Below are positions 28,001 to 40,000 of a stretch of 64,000 bases of DNA, in pieces. A program made the translations under genes and the position numbers. Below the pieces are notes generated by a model. That model did not search any database. It saw nothing but the letters and a program-made list of their open reading frames with translations, and was not told the origin of the DNA. The DNA is from Bedellia somnulentella (Eukaryota > Arthropoda > Insecta > Lepidoptera > Bedelliidae), in assembly GCA_963576735.1 (NCBI GenBank), contig OY755178.1, positions 7,688,001 through 7,752,000 on the forward strand, given 5' to 3'. Each line of letters starts with the position of its first letter. The stretch's first letter is position 1.

Positions 28001-31000
28001 TCTTCTGAATAATTTCATGACGAAAAGACTTATTCCATACCAACATATTTTACAGAAATTACTGGTCCAGGCTGTCTATTCCCGAGATTTCCATCACCTA
28101 AGTATGTCACCACCGATCAGCTCGATTTTATAAGAAGATTTGGCTTTAGACCACCACACATAAAGAAACTTTGATAGTGCGATAACTTTTAACTGGGAAA
28201 CTTGATCGGTTTCTTGTTGCCTTTGTACGATATATGAAACGTTGCTTTGAATATACTATTTTTACATACATACATACATACTTATACTCACGGCTGTAAA
28301 TCCCTAGAAGGGGTAGCCAGAGCTAAGGAATTAGAAATTCCTCAGCCACTTTTGGAAATGTGAATGTTTACAACTATTTTTACATATCGATTTAATTAAA
28401 AAGAGCGTTAATTCAACTTTAATAGGTATTTATCTTTAGTGGTGTATATTTTACAGGAATTACTGTTAGTTTCTGTGATATTTAGGTTTATGGTAGTGCT
28501 ATTCTTAGCCAAAAACACATGGATCAAAAGATAACGATGGGATAGAAAACTAGTTTTGAATTCAAAAAATGTCTGTAAGGATCTTATAATAAACTAGCTT
28601 TTTGCCCGCGACTACGTCCACGTGCACTACATTTTTTTGCATCCGATTTACATCCAAAATCTTATCTAAAAACACTATCTTAATTTCTCTTTTTTTAAAT
28701 TTATATTCCCGCGGGCGTTGTAATAGATATAAAGAACATTAAGGCTTTTTAAGTGATTATTGGGCGATGCAGTTGGAGACCCATAGTTGTCTACCTTTTC
28801 CCCATTCAACTTCCAAAAGTGGATAAAGAATTACTATCTCTGAAGCTGTGGCTACCCTTTTTTGGAATTGATAGCCGTTAGTATTTACTCATGAATGATT
28901 GATAGATGAATTACATATATTCCTTTTTGTAGTTATATCAGTCAATCGCATCTAGTTTCAAATTTCTATAGAAATGTCAAAGATTTGTATACTATATTTC
29001 AGTCCCTTATGGGGTGAATTCCAAAAAACCTTTTTAATTGTTCATAAGAATCATGAAACAAACCATTTTGTACCAAGTTTCTATGTTCAAAAATAAGAAT
29101 ATCTTTAGTAAGTATGGTTAGCAGTTTGGCGCTGCGTTGTCGGCCCGGTGCTGCCCCCTACACTGACCGTTGGTCAGTCAATCAGTCATAGATGGCGGTA
29201 CTAAATGAAAATTGAGATATATGTGCTATTATTTACAAACTATGCATTCTGAGGCTTAAACAGAATATTAATTTATGCGTCAGTATAGCATAATATATCT
29301 ATGGGAATATTAGTTTAAAAATAGTTAAAAAAATAAATGTTTAAAAATTTTTCTCGGACCTACCAAATGAATACCCAAAATTCATACAATATACTTTCAA
29401 TTATCTTTATACATATTCGCATAGTTGAATGTAAAAAAGAAGGAATAGTGCTAGAAAAAGTCCTATTATTCTAAGCTAACAAAAGCAAAAAAATAATAAT
29501 CGCAAAACGATAGTGATCCCCGAGATTCGAACCTGGGTCATCCGTTCGATTAGTATTAACCAAACGGTATACCGCTACGCCACGAAGACGTTAGTGATCA
29601 TTTCAAATTTGTGATGATAAGCTATATATCTAGTAGTCATTCTATGGACAAACAATTAAATGGGCATTTATTTTAATGAAAATGGATGAAACCTTTATTT
29701 TTTTCTAAAAAGACAATTAATAAAGAGTCTGATAAAGTCATTCGATGAAAAAATGAATCGAGTAAATATGGGGCGCCATATAAAAGTTATGTGTTTTTTA
29801 TGATCCTGTGGGTACCCTTGCGAAATCTAGGATAAAGGATATCCTATATGTTAGCTAGGTGTATAAGCTACATTCATACTAAATTTGATCAAGATCCGTC
29901 TGGTAGAATTAACGTGATGACCGGACATACAGACAGAAAGACAGACAGACAGACAGACAGTATTTTTTTCAAAAAGCGCTATTTTGGCTTCAGTATCCAA
30001 AATTAAACATATTCCACCGGTTTTACTTTTTTTTTCTTTAATCTACAGTTTTGACCTCGGTACAGTCTTATTATAGTATAGACTAGCTTTTTGCCCGCGA
30101 CTACGTCCGCGTGGACTACATTTTTTGCATCCAGTTTACATCCAAAATACCAAAACACTATCTAACTACACTAACTTCTGTTTTTTTGTATTTATATTCC
30201 CGTGGGCGTTGTAATAGATATAAAGAACATTGAGACTTTTTAAGTGATTATTGGACGATGCAGTTGGACGGTTGGACGGACCCCATTCAACTTTCTTTAT
30301 TCATATTCGCATAGTTGAATGTGAAAAAGAAGGACTAGTGCATCCTATTATTCTAACCTAACACAAAAGCAAAAAAAATACGCAAAAAGACTTTGACCAC
30401 CCGGGATTCGAACCTGGGTCTTTCGTACTTAGTGTTTACCAAACGGTATACCGCTACGCCACGCAGACATTTGAGTAAGTCTCAAATTTGTGATATCCTA
30501 TATATCTAGTAGTCATACTATTGACAAACAATTAAATGGACAATTATTTTGATGAAAATGGATGAAACCCTTATTTTTTCCAAAAAGACTATTAATGAAG
30601 AGTCCGATAAAGTCGGTCGATGAAAAAAATTATCGTGTAAATATGGGGAACGATATAAAAGTTATGTTTTTTTATGCTCCTGTGGGAACCCTTGCGAAAT
30701 CCGGGATAAATTATATCCTATATGTTGGCCAGGTGTATAATAATAATTTAATAATAATTTATTTATTTAATAAAGTAACATAGACTCATTATGTTAGTAG
30801 TACTTATTTTTAAGATGTTAGTAGGTCTACAATAAAATAATAATAATAATAACATATTCACAAATTAAATAAAAACAAAATAAAATAAAAACAAAGTTTA
30901 AAAATAAAAAAATAAAAAATTATTAAATTACCTAATTAACTGACACTCGGATCAATGTCACGGTATACCAGTTGATACAGCGTAACAATGACCCAAGTAT

Positions 31001-34000
31001 CGACAATCTAACCGATCAGCTATAACGTTTAGAATGCTGTTGGTGCTGCCCCGCACCCGCCGCACCAGGGACGCGCATCGTTTCCGCATTGTCGCGTAAA
31101 AACAATCTACTCTCGCGTCCGCGAACATCCCTGATGCGCTACAGAACCGTGGCAGCCCCAACAGCTGTCTAAACGCATTATTATATTGTACTCGGAGAGC
31201 GCTATACGAGCTTTGAGTATATCTCGCCCACAGGCTGCACGTGTAAAATGATGTGCAGTATGCCCTAAAGAGCGTAAGCTTAACCTGTACCGAACCACGC
31301 GCAAACCTACATTCATGCCAAATTTGATCAAGATCGGTCCGGTAGAATTAACGTGATGAACGGACATACAGACAGACAGACAGACAGACAGACATTTTTT
31401 TCAAAAATAGCAAATTTGGCTTCAGTATCGAAAATAAAACATATTCCACCGGTTTTTATTTTTTTTTCTTTAATGTACAGTTTTGATCTCGTTACAGTCT
31501 TATTATAGTATAGATAGAAGAAGATAGATAGATAGATATAGATAGAAGAAGATAGAAGATAAATAAAAACGTTGAAAGTTTGGTTGTAACTCCAATAAAG
31601 AAAGACCTACGATAATCACGATTCGCATTCTCTTTGCTTACAGACCAAAGCCAATAGTGGATTGTCCTGCCCTAGAGAACGGTGACAGCTACACCCAATC
31701 CGAGTTCCTGTCGCGACTGGCCAACGAGTGCCGATACGACCGCCTGCTGCTGCCCACGTACGACACCGGAGGAGTGGTGTACGTCCACGCCAGCGCATAC
31801 GTCTACTTCATACAGCCGGCTGAGGCTCATGACTTGGTAAATATTAAAATTGATAGACCAGAGGGTAGATACGAGTAGCCTACGTCTACTTCATACAGCC
31901 GGCTGAGGCTCATGATTTGGTAAATATTATGATAGATAGACTAGTGGATAGATACGAGTGGATTGTCCTGCACTAGAGAACGGTGACAGCTACACCCAAT
32001 CCGAGTTCCTGTCGCGACTGTCCAACGAGTGCCGATACGACCGCCTGCTGCTGCCCACGTACGACACCGGAGGAGTGGTGTACGTCTACGCCAGCGCATA
32101 TGTGTACTTCATACAGCCGGCTGAGGCTCATGATTTGGTAAATATATAGATACACTATTGGATCGCCCCGGCTTTACGAGGGTGTCTTAAAAAATATTTC
32201 AGCTGTAGGTTTAGGTTACGCTAAAACTCTTAATTTAATTATGAGTATAAGTAATTCTTCAGAATGATTCAGAACTCATTTACTCATGTTCACAAAAGAA
32301 AAGAAACATTTACTGAAAACTACCTTTATATTATAATATTTCTACTAGAAATCTTTTACAAGGGAATCACCACACCACAATCAACACTTAATTTATTTGA
32401 TTGGAGTATGATTGATATAAATGATGATTTCGTCGCAGAATAACGGGTAAGTCAGAAGTAAGAGTATTTGGGGTATTGGAAAATCGATGTAATAAAAGCT
32501 TACATTTAGTGAAATATCTCGTTACATTTATTTATACAACATCATCCAGCTGGATTAAGGCATCCCTGTCCGCAGTTGCCAAGGGGCCAGTTGCCACAGA
32601 TCTATATTCACTCGCGATTTTAACTATAACAAGTAATAGTATATAAAATAAATATTTTTTGCGGCTTACATGTGATCCAAGGGCCACTTTACCACACCTG
32701 AAACTAATTCTTAAAGTAAGTTACTGTTAGTGAAGTTGGATTTATATGAGAATTATGCCAAATAAATTGCATTTAATACCACTATAGTAACATGATGAAA
32801 TTAAAGATTATGCTACATTTTTCTTGGTTCCTGATGAATCATTAGAAAAAAAAAGCTACTAAATGCGTTTTCGTTTTTTTGTAATATGCATAAAATTTTA
32901 AAACTAATCTACATAGACCGAAAATAGTTTTTAACCGTGGAACATTGTTCATAAGGTTAATTGATAATAAAAAATGATTTAGTAATCATTCGAATGTAAA
33001 TATTGCAGTGCGTTGAAGTTGCCTCATCGTGGCCGTAACATAACTCATAACTATGCATCTTATTTACAATGTGTTTATAGTTTTCAATAACTTTGTTATG
33101 TTTTGTATGGTTTGTATGACACTGGAACTTCGTTTGTTATTATAATTTTGATTTTACGGTTTAAATGATGTGAAAGCGTGGGCGATTTAGCATGGAATGA
33201 TGTCCCAGTAATAAAATATAGGAATACAATTTAATTATTAATTTCCAATTTCATCTAAGTGAGTAACTCTCATAAGTCATAACTTGCCATCAATAAAAGG
33301 GTAAAATTCAAAGTTCAAGTCAGAATACCATGGACTTATTCTGTGTAACTAAGAGTGGCTCCGATCCATGGCCTTTAATCATTTCAATTCAATGAATAAT
33401 AATATGCAATCCACCGGATATGCATATCACTTAGTCGTCCGTTTTGTGCATGTCAATCTGTCTAATCAAATAATATTTTAAACATTTAAGCTACCCAATA
33501 AGTACCTTCTTATTCTACATGGTTATTGATACCTCAATCGTCGTTGTGTAATAAAATATTAAGATTAAGTATAAATAAAACGAATTATCTTCAAATGATA
33601 ATAGCTGCTGAAAATTATAAAAATACCTTTGTTTTCAATGTTTAGTGGAAACTGGTTCAATTTTACTTTTGACATGATAATCTCTGATAATCGACGAATG
33701 CTGGCTGCACGAACAAAATATAGTTTAAAAAATTATCTTTTAAGTAATGAATGAATCATAGGAAATTATTTAATACTGGCGACCCTAATCAGGATAATGG
33801 GATTATAGTGTGTAGTGTAGTATGTGTTTTAAGTAGTGATATTTAATGGTTACTAGTATTAATTGTCTTTAGGTAAATTGGGATTTTTAAACGATCGTTG
33901 GGCTTTTCGGAGTAACGCTACTTTCACTTCGTATGTTTATTGTTTCTACTGCTAAGAGTGGTTCTGGATCTTCCATTTTGTATTTTTCATCATTAAGATT

Positions 34001-37000
34001 GTACCTAACACTAAATAAATAATTAGAAAGAAATGTCTCATAAAAGCGTAGTCGCGTAATTATTTTGCATGTGAAAGAAGTTTGAAACGGGTGCAGGCAG
34101 CATGACGTGGAGGTGAAACGCATACAGCGGTTTTGCACTTATGCATACTAGGGCTTTTCTTACATTTTAATAATGACATTGTTATTGCTGTGAAGTGTCT
34201 TTAAATAGCACTGATCCATGTCTTTCCACGGGTGTTGTAAGAGGCGACTAATTGGTTTAGGGCCTTTAAGTGATTTTGGGCAATGTTGCAGATGACCAAT
34301 CTACAACCATAATTGTTTTACAATCTTTACCCCAATAAAACTTCTAAAAGTGATTGAGGCATATTCAAATTCTAAAGCTCTGGCCACCCCTCTTTGAGAT
34401 TTATAACCGCAAGTTTATATATTATTTACTTATCGTAGAGACTCTAATATTCTATTGTTGTTTCAGAACTTCAAACTACATTTTCTCCTACAACTGCGCT
34501 GGACGGACGAAAGACTAGCGTATGCTTTGTATTCACCACATCGAACTAAGATCATCGGAGAGAATGACTTACGTCAGCGAATATGGGTCCCACACTTGTA
34601 TATGTCCAACGAGCAGTCTTCCAGTCTGATGGGGACGGATAGCAAGGACGTCTTGATATCCATCGCTCCAGATGGAGAGGTGGTCTTCAGCAGAAGAATG
34701 CAGGCGGTGCTGTATTGTTGGATGAACTTGCAGAAGTTCCCTTTCGATGAACAAGTTTGCGCGATGAATCTTGAAAGTTGTGAGTTGTTTTTTGCTGTTC
34801 TTTTGAAGTTTCGTAAGTTTTAGTAGTAGTAGAGTTTTTTTAATACTATTTACATTCCATCTTCTTTTCAAATAATAATAATTCATCATAATAAAAAGGT
34901 ATGTAGTGTCGGCTTAGAATAGCACTACCTTATTTCTTCCGGTGGGTGTACGTAAGAGGCGACTAACGGTATTGGGGCTTTTGAGAGATTTTTGGGCGAT
35001 GCGGTTGGAGACCCATCTCCAACAACCCTTATTTCATTATCTTTACCCCACGCAACTTCCAAAAGTGCATGAGGAATTTCTAATTCCTTAGCTCTGGCTA
35101 TCCCTTCTAGGGATTTATAGCCGTGAACACGTATGCATGTATTTATTATTATAGTAACATGACATAGTAGCATTGCATAATGTTTGTAAAAAGGTCGTTA
35201 CAAACATTTTTATATACAAACTGCTCTTTAAATATATCAACAAAATAGATTAAACGAGCATATTTTCAACTAAGCGTTTGAAGCTCAACATTTCCTTAGA
35301 CATAAATGGAGCTCATTTTTGACGCCACTACGGCAACAGTACCATCCAGAGTTCTATATATAGTGCTAGATACTAGAGAACAATAACATAAGGCCCATAT
35401 TTCTAAACTGTTTCCAGGGAAGTACAACGCATCTAGCCTACGAATGATGTGGGAGAAAGACAGCCCAGTCCGGCTGTCCACAGAACTGCATCTGACTGAG
35501 TATTCGTTGCTGGACTACTGGACCAACGAGTCTGTGGTACTCGGTGATATTGTCAACCGACGGTTTGGTGGAGGTAATACACATACTGGGTAATCACTTT
35601 ATATTTTCAAAAAATGGTTCAAGAGAACTGATCCTGTGGAAATCTTCAGAAAGTTGCACAGCATTTTGTAATCTGGTGTCTTTCTGGTGTCTTTCTGGTG
35701 TTCATAGTATAGGGTTGCTTTTGCAGTCCTTGAAACACAGGCAGTGAATTTAAAAATACTTAGTAAACATTTCAGCCTAAATATATGTAAAATGTCTTAA
35801 TGGTTTTGAATGTACATTAATTGATCTGAACACCTTATTTCTTCTTGTACGGAGTCACTTAAAAGAAATTTTATAATCCTGCGCGTATCACTGTATTATT
35901 ACATAGATTATGCAGTATTATATCGCATTTGCGTATCAACTTTTATGAATGCGGTAATGGAGATAAGAGGAGACACTTTCTGATGCACTATAAAATATTT
36001 GCCAATCGAAGGCTCTTGACTGCCTCCGTGGTCGAGCGGTTAAGCGCTTGGCTTCAAGTACGGAGGTCTCGGGTTCGATTCCTGGGAGGGGGGAAAACTC
36101 ACAAATTAATAATTTGTAAGATTTAACCATTTTCCGTTTCCGGCGGTTAAAGTGTCAATACGTACGCTAAAGTTCTCCACTAGAAAAAACAATTAACAGT
36201 GCAAAACAGTGATAACAACATATTTCTAGTGATAATCCAAGAAATCAAAGATTTTCACGGCCTTAGAACGAATAATAACAGTGCGTGAGTTAATTTTACA
36301 ACGAAAAAACCAAATTTATTAGTCGACATTATAACCTAAAAGACGTTAATAACAGACGCGTTGTTTACATAGTGCCAACCTAACAACATCCAACACTGAC
36401 ATTAGTGGCAGTGACAATTAGCCGTTTTTTTTTTTTATTTATTGACATGGCTTGGAAGCTAGTCCTTTAGCCGATTAGCCGTTTTCGTCATCTGTGTTGC
36501 CAGTATAGGAAGAATAAATTCCCCACGATAAGTAGTGATACTACATCAAAACAGAATTTTCAAAATAAGAAAAGCACTATGGATTAAAATATGGAACTAC
36601 TCCTTCGCAAGCTGGACGAGAAATTGGATAAACAAGCTAACCATATAACTCAGTCGGTAACCAAAAACGTCACGGAAGCAATAGACGAGAAAATGAATGC
36701 TATAATTGAAGAAAACAAATTACTTAAAAACAAAGTAACAGAACTAGAACAGAAAATTAAATCTTTAGAAAGAGAGAAACGAAAAAACAACCTCGTCTTC
36801 TTCGGAGTTGAGGAATCAGGCAAAACTGAGCGAGAACTAGTGGATTATGTAAAAGATAAGATAGAAGAATCCGGAGTACAATTAAATAGTCAAGAGATAA
36901 GTAACATATATCGAATCGGAAAAAAGACCGAAAACAAGAACCGACCAGTGGTAGTCTCCTTCACAACCCAATGGAAGAAACACCTCATACTACAGAACAA

Positions 37001-40000
37001 GTCGAAGTTCTCATCAAACATGTATGTTTAAGAAGATTATTCCAAAGAAACTCTGGAAAAGCGTAAGCAACTAATGCCTCAGGTGGAGGAAGAAAAAAAG
37101 AAGGGAAATATTGCCTATCTAAAACATGATAAACTCATAGTGAAGAAAACGGAGGACAACAGCAGGGATAAAAGAAGGAGAGAACCATCAGATTCTCCGA
37201 ACCAAACAACACAGTATAAAAGCGATTCAGCAAAAAAAGCAACTCATCCACGTCCCAAAATACAGAAAAATGATATTACTTGGCCCAACTTACTAAATTA
37301 TGTAGAAAAAACAAGATCTGAACCCTACTTAAATTCCCCAAAAAACTAGCTACAGCCCCTGAAAACCGGAAACATACAGAAACAACTACAACAAACAGAA
37401 CAAAACAAAAACAACAAATACATTGTCTCCCAAGACGGCTGGTCTCCGCGGGAGCACTAGACCAAACCCCTCCAGCAAAAAGAACTGAAACATTTAACAT
37501 TGCAACACTGAATACAAGAACTCTGCAAGCAGAAGAAAGTTTACTCGAATTGGACATGGCTTTACAAAATATAAAATTTGATATCCTAGGCATATGCGAA
37601 ATGAGAAGACCACAAGAAAAAATAACAGAACGAAACGATTATATACTATACCAGAAAGGTGAGACAGCAGGCATAAATGGAGTTGGATTCTTAATAAAAA
37701 AAACATTGAAAAACTATATACAAGAATTGAAAGGCATTTCAGACAGAATAGCAATACTCAACATCAATATTCCAAGATACAAAAAACCATGGAGAATAAT
37801 ACAAGCATACGCACCCACAGAATCAGCTCTTCAAAGTGAAAGTGATATATTTTACTGCGCTTTGTCTGATGTTGTAAAATCCTACCATAATAACTTCCTC
37901 GTAGTCATGGGTGACTTCAATGCACAAGTTGGTTGCCGAGAACCAGGCGAAGAACTGATAATGGGCATACATGGACATGGAAAGAGAAGTGCAAATGGTC
38001 GTCGACTAACTGAGTTTCTACTGCAAAACAACTTAACATTACTCAATTCAATCTTCAAAAAACACCCCAAAACCAAGTGGACCTGGTTATCACCTGATGG
38101 TAAACATAAAAATGAAATCGATTTTATAATAACAAATAAACCAAAATATTTTCAAGACACACACATTATTCAAAATTTAAATTTTAATACCGACCACCGC
38201 ATGGTACGAAGTTGTCTAAAAAAGCATCCAACAAAAAAAAGCAGAAATAATATTAGAAATAATATAACTTTAGAACAACATAGAGAAAACATTGACTCTT
38301 CGTTCATCACAACACTGAAAGGAATAGTAGACTCTGAAAGAAACGTCGCAGATAAATACGACCTCATAAACAAACAATTGTCAAAATTGAGAACAGTTAA
38401 TGTAAGTAAAGGTGTAGAGCTTAGTGAAAAGACCAGGGAGCTGCTAGTAGAAAGAAAATCATTAATGGCAGATAAATCAAAAACTGCAGAGAACCGCAAC
38501 ATAATATCTAGCCTAAGCAAACAGATTCGAGTAAATCTAAGAAAGGACAGGAAAGTAAAGAGGATGATCAAACTAGAAGAAGAAATCCAAAAGACAGGAG
38601 GAACAAGAAAAGCTTTGAAGGAATTGAGGGAATACGGAAAAGAGTGGATACCAAAATTAAAAAGTAATAGACCCAATCTAGAAACAAATCGCCGAAGAAT
38701 CCAGATCCTTGCGACAAACTTTTACCGGAATCTTTACTCAAATAATGACACAGTTCAAGAAAATAATGCCAAAAATGAGCCTCATACAACCTACGAAACA
38801 GTCCCACCATTACTAGTGCAGGAAGTACAAAGGGCCATAGCGTCACAAAAGCTGGAAAAAGCTCCAGGTCCCGACAATATAACAAATGAACTAATCAGAG
38901 GCACAGAAGCAGAAATAGCTCCAATCCTAACCAAGCTATTCAATGACATAATTATAACAGGCGTTATCCCTCAACAGTGGAACGAATCACATATTATTCT
39001 CCTTCATAAGAAAGGGAAGAAAGATGACATTGACAACTACAGACCAATCAGCCTAATATCCAATGTGTACAAAGTCTTTGCAAAAATAATATTAGAAAGG
39101 ATAACAAAGGTCTTAGACGAAAGCCAACCGATTGAACAGGCAGGATTCAGAAAGAACTTCAGCACTATAGACCATATCCACACAATAAAACAAGTTGTGG
39201 AAAAATACAACGAATACCAGAAGACACTTTATATCTGCTTTATAGACTACTCCAAAGCATTTGATAGTATAAAACACACGTTTATCTGGCAGAGTCTAAA
39301 AGAACAAGGCGTGGAAGAGGTCTACATAAAACTAATCAAGTCCATATACAAAGAAAGTAAAAGCAGTATTAAACTAGAATCAAAAGGAGAACCCTTTCCA
39401 ATAAACAGAGGTGTGAGACAAGGAGACCCTTTGTCCCCTAAGCTGTTTAATGCTGTTCTTGAACACATATTTCAAAAATTGGACTGGGAGAGTAATGGTA
39501 TTAACATAAATGGAAACCACCTCAATCACTTGAGATTTGCAGATGATATTGTCCTGCTGGAAGAAGATCCCAAAAAACTGGAGCACATGATAAAAGCCCT
39601 AGCAGAAAAAAGCAGAGAAGTGGGCTTAGAAATTAACGCGGACAAAACAAAACTTATGACAAACTCAATAGAAATTGACATAGAGGTCTACGGAACTAAG
39701 TTTGAGTACGTGAAAGAATATGTTTACCTAGGGCAAATCATATCTCTGGAGGACTCCATGTCTAAAGAAATAAACAAAAGAATAGCTAGTGGGTGGAAGA
39801 AATACTGGTCCTTGAAAGAAATCATGAAGAACAAAGATTTAGGTATACATATCAAGAGAAAGACTTTCAACACTTGTGTTCTTCCCTGCATGACATACGG
39901 CTGCGAGACATGGACTCTAACCGAAAAACATAGAGAACAATTAGCCAAAACTGAAAGAGCAATGGAAAGAAGCATGTTGGGAACGAGGCTCAGTGATAGG

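Larger units (their letters stand above)
28593..30081 (+). repeat. Tandem repeat-D, copy 1
   Basis: It starts ACTAGCTTTTTGCCCGCGAC and ends CAGTCTTATTATAGTATAG. In order it contains a SINE-A piece, a - strand tRNA-like unit and a (CAGA)n run at 29936-29960. Copy 2 follows without a gap and shares the same order, so the pair is a tandem duplication. Confidence 0.75.
30082..31513 (+). repeat. Tandem repeat-D, copy 2
   Basis: It repeats copy 1 (CCGCGACTACGTCCGCGTGG start, tRNA-like unit, TCAAGATCGGTCCGGTAGA, (CAGA)n, GTTACAGTCTTATTATAG end). It lacks about 600 bp near 30295 and has gained a LINE fragment at 30740-31303. Confidence 0.75.

Noticed and set aside
29936..31395. CRISPR-like short repeats
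   Set aside because: The (CAGA)n and GATA runs are microsatellites without spacers.
31958..32137. Functional mutually exclusive exon
   Set aside because: There is no acceptor with a pyrimidine tract, and the nearest in-phase AG follows an in-frame TAG. Kept only as a duplicate and a finding.
36013..36090. tRNA-Ser/Leu-like gene
   Set aside because: Box A and box B are good, but the sequence continues into a recognisable SINE body interrupted by LINE-P.
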